Shown here piece by piece: positions 25,572-35,025 of a stretch of DNA of 64,000 nucleotides (the first letter of the stretch is position 1; each line of letters begins with the position of its first letter). Under the pieces are notes generated by a model, which saw only the letters and a list, made by a program, of their open reading frames with translations, was not told the DNA's origin and searched no databases. Source of the DNA: Paenibacillus endophyticus. GTDB lineage: Bacteria > Bacillota > Bacilli > Paenibacillales > Paenibacillaceae. The translations under genes and the position numbers were made by a program. The DNA lies in NCBI RefSeq assembly GCF_014192395.1, contig NZ_JACHXW010000015.1, forward strand, positions 105,599 through 169,598, given 5' to 3'.

Positions 25572-26651
25572 CTATTTTCTAAGAGCAGCTACGATCAAAT
25601 CGCCCATTTCTGTCGTACCGATTGCAGTGCTCTTATCAACTGCAATATCACCAGTACGGTGGCCTGCATCAAGAACTTCTTTAACAGCCGCTTCAATAGC
25701 CGCTGCAGCCTCATGATAGCCAAATGTAAGGCGGAACATTAATGCTACGGATAGAATCGTTGCGATTGGATTAGAGATGCCTTGTCCAGCAATGTCAGGA
25801 GCGGAGCCGTGTACCGGCTCGTACAAGCCGAAGCTTCCTTCGCCAAGCGAAGCGGATGAAAGCATGCCAATCGAGCCTGTAAGCATTGCTGCTTCGTCAC
25901 TTAGAATATCACCGAACATATTTTCAGTCACGATTACATCGAAGCTTGACGGACGGCGAAGCAATTGCATCGCGCAGTTGTCTACAAGCACGTGTTCCAG
26001 CTCAACCTCTGGATATTCAGGAGCAATCCGGTTAACTACTTCACGCCATAGACGGGAAGTTTCCAGAACGTTTGCTTTATCAACGGAAGCAAGGCGCTTG
26101 CCGCGAGTCATCGCGATATCGAATGCTTGACGAACGATACGCTCAATTTCTTGTACATTGTATACGCAAGTATCAACAGCTTCTTCGCCGAATGCACCTT
26201 CACGACGGAATTTCTCTCCGAAGTAGATTCCGCCTGTCAATTCACGAACAACGATAAGATCCGTGCCCTCAAGCACTTCAGGCTTCAACGTCGATGCTTC
26301 TTTCAAGCAATCGAACACTGTTGCAGGGCGGATGTTGGAGAATAGTCCAAGCGCTTTGCGAATGCCGAGCAAGCCTGTTTCAGGACGAAGCTCTTTGGAA
26401 TTGTTGTCCCATTTCGGGCCGCCTACAGCTCCAAGCAATACGGCGTCTGCTCCTTTGCAAAGATCAAGCGTTTCTTGCGGTAGCGGCGTTCCTTTCTCGT
26501 CGATAGCGATTCCGCCGAATAAGCCATGCTCCGTTTCGAATTGGTAACCGAAAAGCTCTTCGGTTTTTTTAAGTACTTTAAGCGCTTCGCCAACAACCTC
26601 TGGACCAATACCGTCGCCGGCAATAACCGCGATTTTTTTAACTTCTGACAT
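25572..26651 (-). CDS. leuB: 3-isopropylmalate dehydrogenase
   Basis: The third step of leucine synthesis: NAD-dependent oxidation and decarboxylation of 3-isopropylmalate. It has 359 residues, with the N-terminal IAVIAGDGIGPEVV, the substrate-binding VRELTGGIYFG and the metal-binding region VTENMFGDILSDEAA. The ATG at 26651 begins the usual LeuB sequence, though AGGAG is 13 bases away; the upstream ATG at 26678 is itself before that ribosome site. It is last in the leftward ilv-leu series. leuC and leuD do not follow here. Confidence 0.95.
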   Translation of the reverse strand: MSEVKKIAVIAGDGIGPEVVGEALKVLKKTEELFGYQFETEHGLFGGIAIDEKGTPLPQETLDLCKGADAVLLGAVGGPKWDNNSKELRPETGLLGIRKALGLFSNIRPATVFDCLKEASTLKPEVLEGTDLIVVRELTGGIYFGEKFRREGAFGEEAVDTCVYNVQEIERIVRQAFDIAMTRGKRLASVDKANVLETSRLWREVVNRIAPEYPEVELEHVLVDNCAMQLLRRPSSFDVIVTENMFGDILSDEAAMLTGSIGMLSSASLGEGSFGLYEPVHGSAPDIAGQGISNPIATILSVALMFRLTFGYHEAAAAIEAAVKEVLDAGHRTGDIAVDKSTAIGTTEMGDLIVAALRK

Positions 26652-26892
26652 AATAAATGTAACACTCCTCTTTTTCATTTAACTTGTCCTTCATCGCTCC
26701 CTGCGGACTCGGTGAACAACATGTTTCACTCATTCTCATTCTATTATCATTTGTACCACAAAAACGCTCTGATTACAAAGATATAAAATCTATTTACTCT
26801 ATAGACTACGGCTATAAAGAACCTAAAAACGTCCTACTTTCAACCGTTTCGGGATGCTCAGCTTCATATGGGAGTCATCATCTATTAGAAAT

Positions 26893-26946
26893 GAAAATAG
26901 GACGGCCCCATAGGTCAGCTAGGACCTGGCGGGACTATCCTATTTC
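26893..26946 (-). terminator. Long hairpin between leuA and leuB
   Basis: An outer arm GAAATAGGA pairs with TCCTATTTTC. Inside are CCC/GGG and GGTC/GACC pairs separated by symmetric internal loops. Reading leftward it is followed by TTTTC, so it could be a full or partial terminator of the ilv-leuA transcript. Confidence 0.55.
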
Positions 26947-26966
26947 CTCATGCTATTCGTTTTACA

Positions 26967-28511
26967 CTAAATTAAGCTCATTTTATCGCGGCGGCCTGGC
27001 GTTTTGCGTTTCTCGATAAGGCGGTTAAGCGCGTCAATATAGGCACGCGCGCTCGCTTCAAGAATGTCCGTGCTCAATCCCCGACCTTGGGCAGAAACAT
27101 CATTCTGCTTCAGTACCACATGAACCTCACCTTGTGCGTCCTTGCCTTGCGACACGGATTTGATCGAATAGTCTTCCAGTTCCACAATCTCTTGCGTAAC
27201 TTTGTCAATCGCATTGTAGATCGCGTCCACAGACCCATTGCCTATTGCAATCTCCTCAACAACTTCGCCTTCTGCTTTGCGAATTCGAACAGAAGCGCTT
27301 GGCGTTGACTGATTGCCATAGCTCACTTGAATCGTCTCCAAGCTGAATACCTCCGGCGTATCAATCAGCTTCTCCTCAAGCATCGCAAGAATATCCTCGT
27401 CGCTGACCGTTTTCTTGCGATCCGCAAGATCCTTAAACTTAGCAAATGCTGCATTAACCGCATCGTCCTCAAGCTCGTAACCGAGATCGATTAGCTTCTC
27501 GCGGAATGCATGGCGCCCAGAGTGCTTGCCCAGTACAAGCTTTGATTCCTTCAGCCCGATTGTTTCAGGAGAAATAATCTCATAAGTCGTTTTCTCTTTC
27601 AGCATGCCATCCTGATGAATGCCTGACTCATGCGCGAAAGCATTGGCGCCGACGATTGCTTTGTTTCCAGGCACGACCATGCCTGTCAGCTTGCTGACTA
27701 GTCGGCTTGTTTTTGCAATTTCCTTTAGGTTCAATGTCGTTTGCGCGCCGAAATAATCCGGACGCGTCGCAAGTGTCATCGCGATTTCTTCAATCGCGGT
27801 GTTGCCTGCACGCTCGCCAATCCCATTGATTGTACCTTCGATTTGATCCGCGCCGTTTAGTATCGCTGCAAGAGAGTTGGCAGTCGCCATGCCAAGATCA
27901 TCATGACAGTGGGCGCTTAGCTGGATCTTCTCGATATTCGGAACATTTTCCTTCAACGTCTTGAAGATATTGCCGAACTCAAGCGGATTCAAATAACCGA
28001 CCGTATCCGGAATATTGACAACCGTAGCTCCTGCATTAATGGCCATTTCTACTACCTGGCATAGGAAATCCAGCTCCGTACGTCCGGCATCCTCTGCCGA
28101 GAATTCAACCTTGTCGAAATATTTCTTCGCATAGCGAATCGCACGCTCCGCCGTTTCCAGCACTTGATCCTTCTCCATGCGCAGCTTGTGCTTGCGGTGG
28201 ATGGGACTTGTAGCAAGAAATACGTGAATACAAGGATCCTGTGCACCAATAAGCGCTTCACGAACGGCGTCAATGTCTTGCTCGCGTGAACGGGAAAGAC
28301 CGATAACCGTTGCGTTTTTGACCGCGCGAGCCACCGCGTTAACGGCTGCAAGATCACCAGGCGAAGCAGCTGGGAAGCCGGCTTCCATACGATCTACGCC
28401 AAGGCGTTCAAGTTGAAGGGCGATCTCTACCTTTTCCTTCGTGTTCAGGTTCACACCAGGAGATTGCTCTCCGTCACGAAGCGTTGTATCGAAAACATAA
28501 ATTTTCCGCAT
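26967..28511 (-). CDS. leuA: 2-isopropylmalate synthase
   Basis: The committed step of leucine synthesis: condensation of acetyl-CoA with 2-oxoisovalerate. It has 514 residues. The HMGL-like catalytic barrel opens with FDTTLRDGEQSPGV and has the metal-binding HCHDDLGMATANS. The C-terminal LeuA allosteric domain (about 395-505), which gives leucine feedback inhibition, is complete. GGAGGTG lies about ten bases before the ATG at 28511. It follows ilvC across a 123-base structured spacer. Confidence 0.96.
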   Translation of the reverse strand: MRKIYVFDTTLRDGEQSPGVNLNTKEKVEIALQLERLGVDRMEAGFPAASPGDLAAVNAVARAVKNATVIGLSRSREQDIDAVREALIGAQDPCIHVFLATSPIHRKHKLRMEKDQVLETAERAIRYAKKYFDKVEFSAEDAGRTELDFLCQVVEMAINAGATVVNIPDTVGYLNPLEFGNIFKTLKENVPNIEKIQLSAHCHDDLGMATANSLAAILNGADQIEGTINGIGERAGNTAIEEIAMTLATRPDYFGAQTTLNLKEIAKTSRLVSKLTGMVVPGNKAIVGANAFAHESGIHQDGMLKEKTTYEIISPETIGLKESKLVLGKHSGRHAFREKLIDLGYELEDDAVNAAFAKFKDLADRKKTVSDEDILAMLEEKLIDTPEVFSLETIQVSYGNQSTPSASVRIRKAEGEVVEEIAIGNGSVDAIYNAIDKVTQEIVELEDYSIKSVSQGKDAQGEVHVVLKQNDVSAQGRGLSTDILEASARAYIDALNRLIEKRKTPGRRDKMSLI

Positions 28512-28540
28512 TTGTGCATTGCACCTCCGTGAACAGAATG

Positions 28541-28611
28541 ATCCCGGCACGCGAATGGATTCGCCCTGCGCTGCGGATCCCGCAGCGCAAAGCGATCCGG
28601 CGAGCCGGGAT
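28541..28611 (-). other. Structured spacer between ilvC and leuA
   Basis: ATCCCGGC (28541-28548) pairs with GCCGGGAT (28604-28611), enclosing a perfect hairpin TGCGCTGCGG/CCGCAGCGCA (28567-28589). No T run follows, so an mRNA processing or stability element is more likely than a terminator. Confidence 0.6.
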
Positions 28612-28634
28612 ATGGTCGTTTCTTCTATCTGTTA

Positions 28635-29627
<993 letters not shown>

Positions 29628-29656
29628 TTTAATAATTGCCTCCTTTAATTTAACCC

Positions 29657-29725
29657 TTTTGAGCGGGTGTTTAAGCAGAGAATGACCCATAAGCAGCGGT
29701 TCTCCCCTTAAACTCCCGCTCAAAA
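29657..29725 (-). other. Large stem-loop between ilvN and ilvC
   Basis: A 19-base arm (29657-29675, TTTTGAGCGGGTGTTTAAG) pairs with 29707-29725 with a single mismatch, and an inner GAGAA/TTCTC pair extends it. No T run follows; the ilvC ribosome site is about 15 bases downstream. It may mark RNA processing or protect the ilvC message. Confidence 0.65.
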
Positions 29726-29756
29726 CGGGATGTTGAAATGGGAATAGAAGTGATTA

Positions 29757-30242
29757 CTATTTCGCGTTGCCTCTGTTAAGCGCCGTTACGCCAGTGCGCG
29801 AAAGCTCGCGGATGCCGTAAGGCTTCAGCAGCTCAACCATAGCGTCGATTTTCTCGGTGTCGCCGACTACCTGTACCATAAGAGAATGCGTGCCAATATC
29901 GACAACCGCTGCACGGAACGTTTCAACGACTCCTAAAATTTCCGGTCTAGTAGACGGCTCTGCATTGACTTTAATCAGTGCAAGCTCACGCGCGACCATC
30001 GGATTGGAACTAAGATCAATAACCTTAATAACATCAATAAGCTTGTACAATTGCTTCGTGACTTGCTCGAGGGTATGGTCATCACCTGAAGTGACGATGA
30101 CCATACGCGACAAGCCTGCTTCTTCGCTGGATCCTACCGTAATGCTCTCAATATTGAAGCCGCGGCGTCCGAACAAGCCGGAAACGCGCTGCAGAACACC
30201 GGGCTGATCGTTTACGATTACTGCGATCGTGTGTTTTTTCAT
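29757..30242 (-). CDS. ilvN: Acetolactate synthase small (regulatory) subunit
   Basis: The regulatory subunit that confers branched-chain feedback inhibition on IlvB; 161 residues. An N-terminal ACT domain (TIAVIVNDQPGVLQRVSGLFGRRGFNI) is followed by the ALS small-subunit C-terminal domain. The ATG at 30242 overlaps the ilvB TGA by four bases, so translation is coupled. The longer in-frame extension inside ilvB is a shadow. Also called ilvH in Bacillus. Confidence 0.95.
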   Translation of the reverse strand: MKKHTIAVIVNDQPGVLQRVSGLFGRRGFNIESITVGSSEEAGLSRMVIVTSGDDHTLEQVTKQLYKLIDVIKVIDLSSNPMVARELALIKVNAEPSTRPEILGVVETFRAAVVDIGTHSLMVQVVGDTEKIDAMVELLKPYGIRELSRTGVTALNRGNAK

Positions 30243-31984
30243 TCCGCATCCCCCATGATCATTTCGTCGATGGTGCTTCCTTGTGCAACCATTGGGTACA
30301 CGTTTTCTTCCTTGCGAACGACGAACTCCACAACGGCCGGACCAGGATGACGGAGTGCTTCTTCCCAAGCTGCCCGTGCTTCTTCCTTGTTCGTTGCCCG
30401 AAAGCCTTTGACGCCGTAAGCTTCGGAGAGCTTGACAAAATCCGGGCTGCCGGAAAGATCGATATGGCTATAGCGGTTATCGTAGATAAGCTCCTGCCAT
30501 TGACGAACCATCCCGAGCACTTGGTTATTGATAATAGCCACTTTTACCGGAATGTTGTTAATTGCGCAAATCGCAAGCTCTTGCGCACACATCTGCATGC
30601 CGCCGTCACCGTTGATGGAAACGACTACGCGATCAGGATTAGCCATTTGAGCGCCGATTGCTGAAGGGAAGCCGAAGCCCATCGTTCCGAGCCCGCCAGA
30701 CGTTACCCATGAACGCGGCTTATTGAACTTGTAATACTGCGCTGCCCACATTTGGTGCTGGCCAACGTCAGTCGTTACAATTGCATCGCCGTTCGTCGTT
30801 TCATGAATGAGCTCAACTACCCATTGCGGCTTAAGCTCAACATCCGAATCCTTGTAGCTGAACGGATATTGCTCACAGGACGCTTTAAGCTTGGCGCGCC
30901 AGTCATCTGCTTTGTCCGCGCGCTTAGCCAGCTTGTTGACGACTTCCAGCACGGTTTTTACATCGCCAACGATTGGAATGTCCGTCGGTACGTTTTTGCC
31001 GATTTCCGCAGGATCGATATCGATATGAACAATCTTCGCCAGCGGTGCGAAACCCGAAAGCTTGCCGGTCACCCGGTCATCGAAGCGTGCGCCGATGTTA
31101 ATAAGCAGATCCGCGCTTTGAATCGATTTGTTTGCCGTATAGGTTCCATGCATTCCAGGCATGCCCAGGAACAAGTCGTTGCCGCTTGGGAATGCGCCAA
31201 GTCCAAGCAACGTCGTCGTAATCGGAATTTGTGTTTTCGTTACGAACTCGAATAATTGTTCGTGACCGCCAGAGTATACTACTCCGCCGCCAGCAAGGAT
31301 AAGCGGACGCTCTGCCTGTTCAATGGCTTTAATCAGCTTGTCGACTTGATTCTTGTTCGGCGATACGGTCGGGTTATACCCGCGAATGTTAACTTCCGTT
31401 GACGGCTTGAACAGCGTTTTAGCAGCAGAGATATCTTTCGGTATGTCAATCAATACCGGACCTTTACGGCCCGTATTGGCAATATGGAATGCTTCATGAA
31501 TAATGCGCGGCAGGTCCTCAACATCGCGCACCAAGTAGCTGTGCTTCGTAATTGGCATCGTGATTCCCGTGATATCCGCTTCTTGGAAAGCATCGCTTCC
31601 GATCAAGCTGGATATGACATTACCCGTAATGACAACAAGTGGCACTGAATCCATATAGGCTGTAGCAATTCCCGTTACGAGGTTTGTTGCCCCCGGTCCA
31701 GAGGTTGCGATACATACGCCTACTTTGCCGCTTGCACGAGCATAGCCGTCTGCAGCATGTATTGCGCCTTGTTCATGGCGTGTAAGCAAATGATTGAAGT
31801 CGGGATTGCCGTGCATCGCGTCATAAATGTACAATACTGCTCCGCCTGGATATCCGAATACACAATCTACATCCTCAAGCAATAGACTTCTAAGCAAAAT
31901 TTCCGAACCAGATATGACTTCGGGCTTCGAAATCCTTTCCTTCATTTCCTCTTTTGACTTCAGTGTTGCACCTTGCGTTACCAT
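30239..31984 (-). CDS. ilvB: Acetolactate synthase large catalytic subunit
   Basis: The ThDP- and FAD-dependent enzyme making acetolactate or acetohydroxybutyrate; 581 residues. The cofactor-activating glutamate sits near RHEQGAIHAADGYARASG, with FGYPGGAVLYIYDAM at the N-terminus and the ThDP-Mg motif INGDGGMQM in the C-terminal part. GAGAGGAGG precedes the ATG at 31984. It is the first gene of the operon, behind a leucine T-box leader. Confidence 0.96.
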   Translation of the reverse strand: MVTQGATLKSKEEMKERISKPEVISGSEILLRSLLLEDVDCVFGYPGGAVLYIYDAMHGNPDFNHLLTRHEQGAIHAADGYARASGKVGVCIATSGPGATNLVTGIATAYMDSVPLVVITGNVISSLIGSDAFQEADITGITMPITKHSYLVRDVEDLPRIIHEAFHIANTGRKGPVLIDIPKDISAAKTLFKPSTEVNIRGYNPTVSPNKNQVDKLIKAIEQAERPLILAGGGVVYSGGHEQLFEFVTKTQIPITTTLLGLGAFPSGNDLFLGMPGMHGTYTANKSIQSADLLINIGARFDDRVTGKLSGFAPLAKIVHIDIDPAEIGKNVPTDIPIVGDVKTVLEVVNKLAKRADKADDWRAKLKASCEQYPFSYKDSDVELKPQWVVELIHETTNGDAIVTTDVGQHQMWAAQYYKFNKPRSWVTSGGLGTMGFGFPSAIGAQMANPDRVVVSINGDGGMQMCAQELAICAINNIPVKVAIINNQVLGMVRQWQELIYDNRYSHIDLSGSPDFVKLSEAYGVKGFRATNKEEARAAWEEALRHPGPAVVEFVVRKEENVYPMVAQGSTIDEMIMGDAE

Positions 31985-32000
31985 CAGTCATCCTCCTCTC

Positions 32001-32063
32001 AAAAAAAACAAAAAAACCTCTCGCTCCTCATGCTTCAAAAAGAAGCAACGAGGGACGAAAGGT
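32001..32063 (-). terminator. T-box attenuator terminator
   Basis: A long stem runs from ACCTTTCG (leftward from 32063) to CGAGAGGT, with GTTGCTTC/GAAGC at the tip, followed by TTTTTTTG. It is the off-state structure of the ilvB leader. Confidence 0.88.
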
Positions 32064-32373
32064 ATATCTTCCGTGGTACCACCCAAATTTGTTATACCTC
32101 TCTCGACGTATAACCTCCACAAGTAAGAACGTCGTGCACATACGTTCATACTATTGGCACTTTAACGCTTGCCCTGCGATTTCCCCTATTAGGCAACAGT
32201 TGTTGCTTTTCAAGGAAACAGCTCCGAGGTGAGCTCGTAGAAAAGGGATTTTGGCGATGGTTGCAGCTGATCCATCCGCTCTCTGTTCAAAAGGGCCCTA
32301 AGCACTTCGTCCTCATCATTGCTGATTGTGTATGTACCACATGGCGTTACACCGGTACGTGGTAGATAAGACT
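32001..32373 (-). ncRNA. T-box leader riboswitch, leucine-type
   Basis: The leader of ilvB carries the T-box core GGGTGGTACCACGG (complement of 32071-32084), which pairs with the uncharged tRNA acceptor end in the antiterminator. Upstream is a stem I-like region whose GAGCTCACCTCGG contains a CTC leucine codon in the expected specifier position. Downstream is the competing terminator. Uncharged tRNA-Leu should allow read-through. The T-box call is very secure; the specifier is read by eye. Confidence 0.92.
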
Positions 32374-32379
32374 TTCTTT

Positions 32380-32408
32380 ATTATATGCCGTGAATCACCG
32401 TTCGTCAA
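32380..32408 (-). promoter_or_regulatory. ilv-leu operon promoter
   Basis: TTGACG (32403-32408) and TATAAT (32380-32385) have a 17-base spacer, placing the transcript start near 32373, just before the T-box stem I. Confidence 0.85.
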
Positions 32409-32536
32409 GAACCATAAACAACTCTTCCCGCAAAATGTAATCGGCGCATTCCAAGCCCGTTTCACATATAGTAGTGTAGCCTCCAAACGGCAAACTCATG
32501 CAGCGTTCACCGCCGCTCCCCCGCTGCAGAAATGGA

Positions 32537-32998
32537 ATGATGATAATGATCAGACTTTATGAGCCAAGGCTCGATGAGGCCGAAGTCGTTCGGCTTATAA
32601 AAAACGAGCTTATCCCTTTGTCACATACGGTTCATCAGCACGATGCTCAAACCATTCGCGAGCTGCCGAAGCGGTTTCGCCGTGGTGTTACTTATGTAGC
32701 TTCTTTATCCAAAAAAAGCCCGCCAATCTCCTTCCTCCACTTCGAGGTAATGGGAGAGGTGCTTTATTTAGATATGATGGTCACCCATCCCGATCACCGC
32801 AACCGACAATGGGGTAGGAAATTAATCGCGCAGAGCGAGGCTTACGGCAGATCCCAGAACTGCATCATTGCAAGACTGTTTGTGGACCAAGTAAATGGCA
32901 AAGCCCATCAACTTTACAGTAAATTGGGTTACCAAACCGTCCGTTATTATCCTGAACTTCGCTGCTTTGAGATGCTCAAGCCGCTCACCCCGCTATGA
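32537..32998 (+). CDS. GNAT family N-acetyltransferase
   Basis: A small acetyltransferase of about 153 residues. The acetyl-CoA-binding motif A region reads LYLDMMVTHPDHRNRQWGRKLI (Q/RxxGxG/A-like, here RQWGRK), and motif B is AHQLYSKLGYQTVRYY. The substrate is unknown. The start is uncertain: ATG codons at 32537, 32540 and 32546 share a weak GGA ribosome site. It is divergent from the ilv-leu operon. Confidence 0.8.
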   Translation: MMIMIRLYEPRLDEAEVVRLIKNELIPLSHTVHQHDAQTIRELPKRFRRGVTYVASLSKKSPPISFLHFEVMGEVLYLDMMVTHPDHRNRQWGRKLIAQSEAYGRSQNCIIARLFVDQVNGKAHQLYSKLGYQTVRYYPELRCFEMLKPLTPL

Positions 32999-33012
32999 TC
33001 GACTAATGATTC

Positions 33013-33366
33013 TTAGTACCCGTTATAGCCTTGATTTCCGTAACCATAACCTCCACCGCATTGGTTGAAATTATTGTTGCAGCATCCTCCGCCGCCATAA
33101 CCACCGCCGAAGCCACCGCCAAACCCGCCACCAAAGCCGCCGCCAAGGAATGGAAGCGTACCGATTGCCAGAAGATCAAACAATACAAGCGGCAGAATTG
33201 CATTTGTCTGCACAACTTTCCCCTTGTCCTGCTTGAGCGGAGCAACGATTAGTTTATTTTGGTGAACTCGAACGAGCTTGCCTGTGACGACAGAGCCATC
33301 TGGACGTACTGCATAGATGGATTTGCCGACCAGTTTCCGTACTTGTTGTTTGGAAACACTATTCAT
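33013..33366 (-). CDS. Glycine-rich small protein with KOW/SH3-like N-terminus
   Basis: A 117-residue protein. Residues 1-45 (KQQVRKLVGKSIYAVRPDGS, then GKLVRVHQNKLIVAPL) look like a small beta-barrel. A hydrophobic stretch follows, then a Gly/Phe/Tyr/Asn-rich tail with GGGF repeats and a CC pair. This composition resembles spore-coat or other surface-assembly proteins of Bacillales, but I cannot name the family. AAAGGAGGG precedes the ATG. It lies downstream of rplT across a terminator and is probably monocistronic. Confidence 0.78.
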   Translation of the reverse strand: MNSVSKQQVRKLVGKSIYAVRPDGSVVTGKLVRVHQNKLIVAPLKQDKGKVVQTNAILPLVLFDLLAIGTLPFLGGGFGGGFGGGFGGGYGGGGCCNNNFNQCGGGYGYGNQGYNGY

Positions 33367-33507
33367 GCATAATCCCTCCTTTCCCTTTGTCCTATACCAT
33401 ATTCAAGGGAAGCAGCATCCGTCTGTTTGTTTGTCCTCTGCATCAATAAATGTACATTTCTTCACGTCGCGAATATCCAAGCCCGAACAGGCGATCCACA
33501 TGATCAA

Positions 33508-33553
33508 AACAAAAAAGGCTGTCCAACCTCAATGAATGAGTCGGACAGCCTTT
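33508..33553 (-). terminator. Terminator of infC-rpmI-rplT
   Basis: Reading leftward, AAAGGCTGTCC and GGACAGCCTTT form a stem with extra pairing in the loop, followed by TTTTTTG. It lies 15 bases after the rplT stop. Confidence 0.88.
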
Positions 33554-33568
33554 ATATGTGATTAACGC

Positions 33569-33928
33569 CTATGCGTTAATTTTTTCTTTCGCAATACCTG
33601 CAAGTGAGTTAAACGATGTCATATCGTTAACAGCCAGGTCAGCAAGGATTTTGCGGTTCACTTCTACGCCCGCAAGCTTCAAGCCATGCATGAATTTGTT
33701 GTATGAAAGACCGTTAATGCGTGCTGCCGCATTGATACGAACGATCCACAGTCTGCGGATGTCACGTTTTTTGTTGCGACGGTCACGGTAAGCGTACATA
33801 AGGGACTTACCTACTTGCTCCTTCGCTGTTTTAAACAGGCGATGCTTCGAACCGAAATAACCTTTTGCTAGCTTTAGAATTCTTTTGCGACGACGAGTGC
33901 GGACAAAACCGCCTTTGACTCTTGCCAT
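33569..33928 (-). CDS. rplT: 50S ribosomal protein L20
   Basis: A 119-residue 23S rRNA-binding protein needed for early 50S assembly. It matches L20 from end to end: RVKGGFVRTRRRKRILKLAK, GSKHRLFKTAKEQV and the C-terminal ADLAVNDMTSFNSLAGIAK. CAGGAGG precedes the ATG. Last gene of the IF3-L35-L20 operon, whose leader L20 represses in other Firmicutes. Confidence 0.98.
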   Translation of the reverse strand: MARVKGGFVRTRRRKRILKLAKGYFGSKHRLFKTAKEQVGKSLMYAYRDRRNKKRDIRRLWIVRINAAARINGLSYNKFMHGLKLAGVEVNRKILADLAVNDMTSFNSLAGIAKEKINA

Positions 33929-33978
33929 GAATGGAAACCTCCTGTAGGTTGAATTAGCTTATTTGTTGTTGCTTATGA

Positions 33979-34176
33979 TTACAAGTTGGAAAGGCCTTGC
34001 TTCAAACGACGAACGTCGCCAGCAGCCATAAGCGGTTGGCCAGCAAGTACGCGTTTTTGACGACCGGATTTGTGTGAAAGCAAGTGGTTACGGTAAGCTT
34101 TGTAACGTTTTACTTTACCAGTTCCAGTAATTTTAAAGCGGTCTTTCAGACTGCTGTGTGTTTTCATCTTAGGCAT
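33979..34176 (-). CDS. rpmI: 50S ribosomal protein L35
   Basis: A 65-residue basic protein, full family length: MPKMKTHSSLKDRFKITGTG at the N-terminus and LLSHKSGRQKRVL in the middle. AAGGAGG precedes the ATG. It lies between infC and rplT in the conserved order. Confidence 0.98.
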   Translation of the reverse strand: MPKMKTHSSLKDRFKITGTGKVKRYKAYRNHLLSHKSGRQKRVLAGQPLMAAGDVRRLKQGLSNL

Positions 34177-34210
34177 ATCAGTTATCCTCCTTAAGGTTCT
34201 TCATCAGTTG

Positions 34211-34726
34211 TTAGCTGTTGGTTTTGGGTGCCAAAATCATAATCATGCTCCGGCCTTCCAGCTTAGGAGCGCGCTCAACGCTGCATAATTCGGCAACCTC
34301 TTTCGAAAGACGATCCAAAATCTTCTGTCCAAGAGAAGCATGTGCAATCTCACGGCCACGGAATCTTACGGATGCTTTCACTTTATCGCCTTCATTGAGG
34401 AATTTAACGACGTTCCGGAATTTCGTTTGGTAGTCGTTCTCGTCAATGTTAGCACGGAACCAAACTTCCTTAAGATCAACGATCTTTTGGTTTTTACGAG
34501 CTTCTTTTTCTTTCTTCTGCTGCTCATAACGGAACTTTCCGTAGTCCATGATCCGGCATACCGGCGGCTTAGCCGTCGGTGCGACGTTCACCAGGTCCAA
34601 ATTAAGCTCAACAGCTAGCTGCATAGCATCGCGAATCGATTTGATACCGATTTGCTCGCCTTCAGCACCTACTAAACGTACTTCTCTGGCCCGGATCTCA
34701 TCATTGATTTGATGTTCTCTGCTAAT
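34211..34726 (-). CDS. infC: Translation initiation factor IF-3 (ATT start)
   Basis: IF-3 checks start-codon pairing on the 30S subunit. At 171 residues the protein begins ISREHQINDEIRAREVRLVG and includes PTAKPPVCRIMDYGKFRYEQ, the family signature. The start is the non-standard ATT at 34726, with GGAGGTG seven bases upstream. No ATG, GTG or TTG in frame precedes residue 35, so an ATG-only call (34624) loses the conserved N-terminus. An AUU start is known for infC and allows IF-3 to repress its own translation. Confidence 0.95.
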   Translation of the reverse strand: MSREHQINDEIRAREVRLVGAEGEQIGIKSIRDAMQLAVELNLDLVNVAPTAKPPVCRIMDYGKFRYEQQKKEKEARKNQKIVDLKEVWFRANIDENDYQTKFRNVVKFLNEGDKVKASVRFRGREIAHASLGQKILDRLSKEVAELCSVERAPKLEGRSMIMILAPKTNS

Positions 34727-34776
34727 AACGTGCCACCTCCAAAATTGGTTGTTTCATGTCTCTACGCAATAAAAAA

Positions 34777-34946
34777 ATGCGGGTTCGCTCGAACCCGCAT
34801 CTCATAACCGTACATGTATGTCAGAGCATCATTTCGTTAGAAATAATGGAATGACTAATCGATTATCGCGAACCAGCCAGCCTTAGCCGAAAGGTGAGAA
34901 GCGGGTGCTTCTGCTTGTGCGTCATTAAGTTAGTTGAAAATGTTAC
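34777..34946 (-). ncRNA. Leader of infC-rpmI-rplT (L20 leader-type)
   Basis: A leader of about 170 bases runs from the promoter to a terminator hairpin (34777-34800, ATGCGGGTTCG with CGAACCCGCAT, then TTTTTTT) placed 50 bases before the infC start. Within it, GCGGGTGCTTCT and GAAGCACCCGC-type pairing and the CTTTCGGCTAAGGCTGGCTGG segment resemble the Firmicute L20 leader. There L20 binding favours the terminator. Confidence 0.75.
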
Positions 34947-34952
34947 CGTGTT

Positions 34953-34982
34953 ACTATACCATGGCCTACGAATCCATGTCAA
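34953..34982 (-). promoter_or_regulatory. infC operon promoter
   Basis: TTGACA (34977-34982) and TATAGT (34953-34958) are separated by 18 bases, upstream of the long leader. Confidence 0.8.
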
Positions 34983-35025
34983 CAGCTGAGAATATGTTTT
35001 TGAACTGCGTTGCCGAACGTCAACG

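Noticed and set aside
34211..34624. infC starting at the first ATG (137 residues)
   Set aside because: The conserved IF-3 N-terminal domain lies upstream in the same frame, with a strong ribosome site before an ATT codon.
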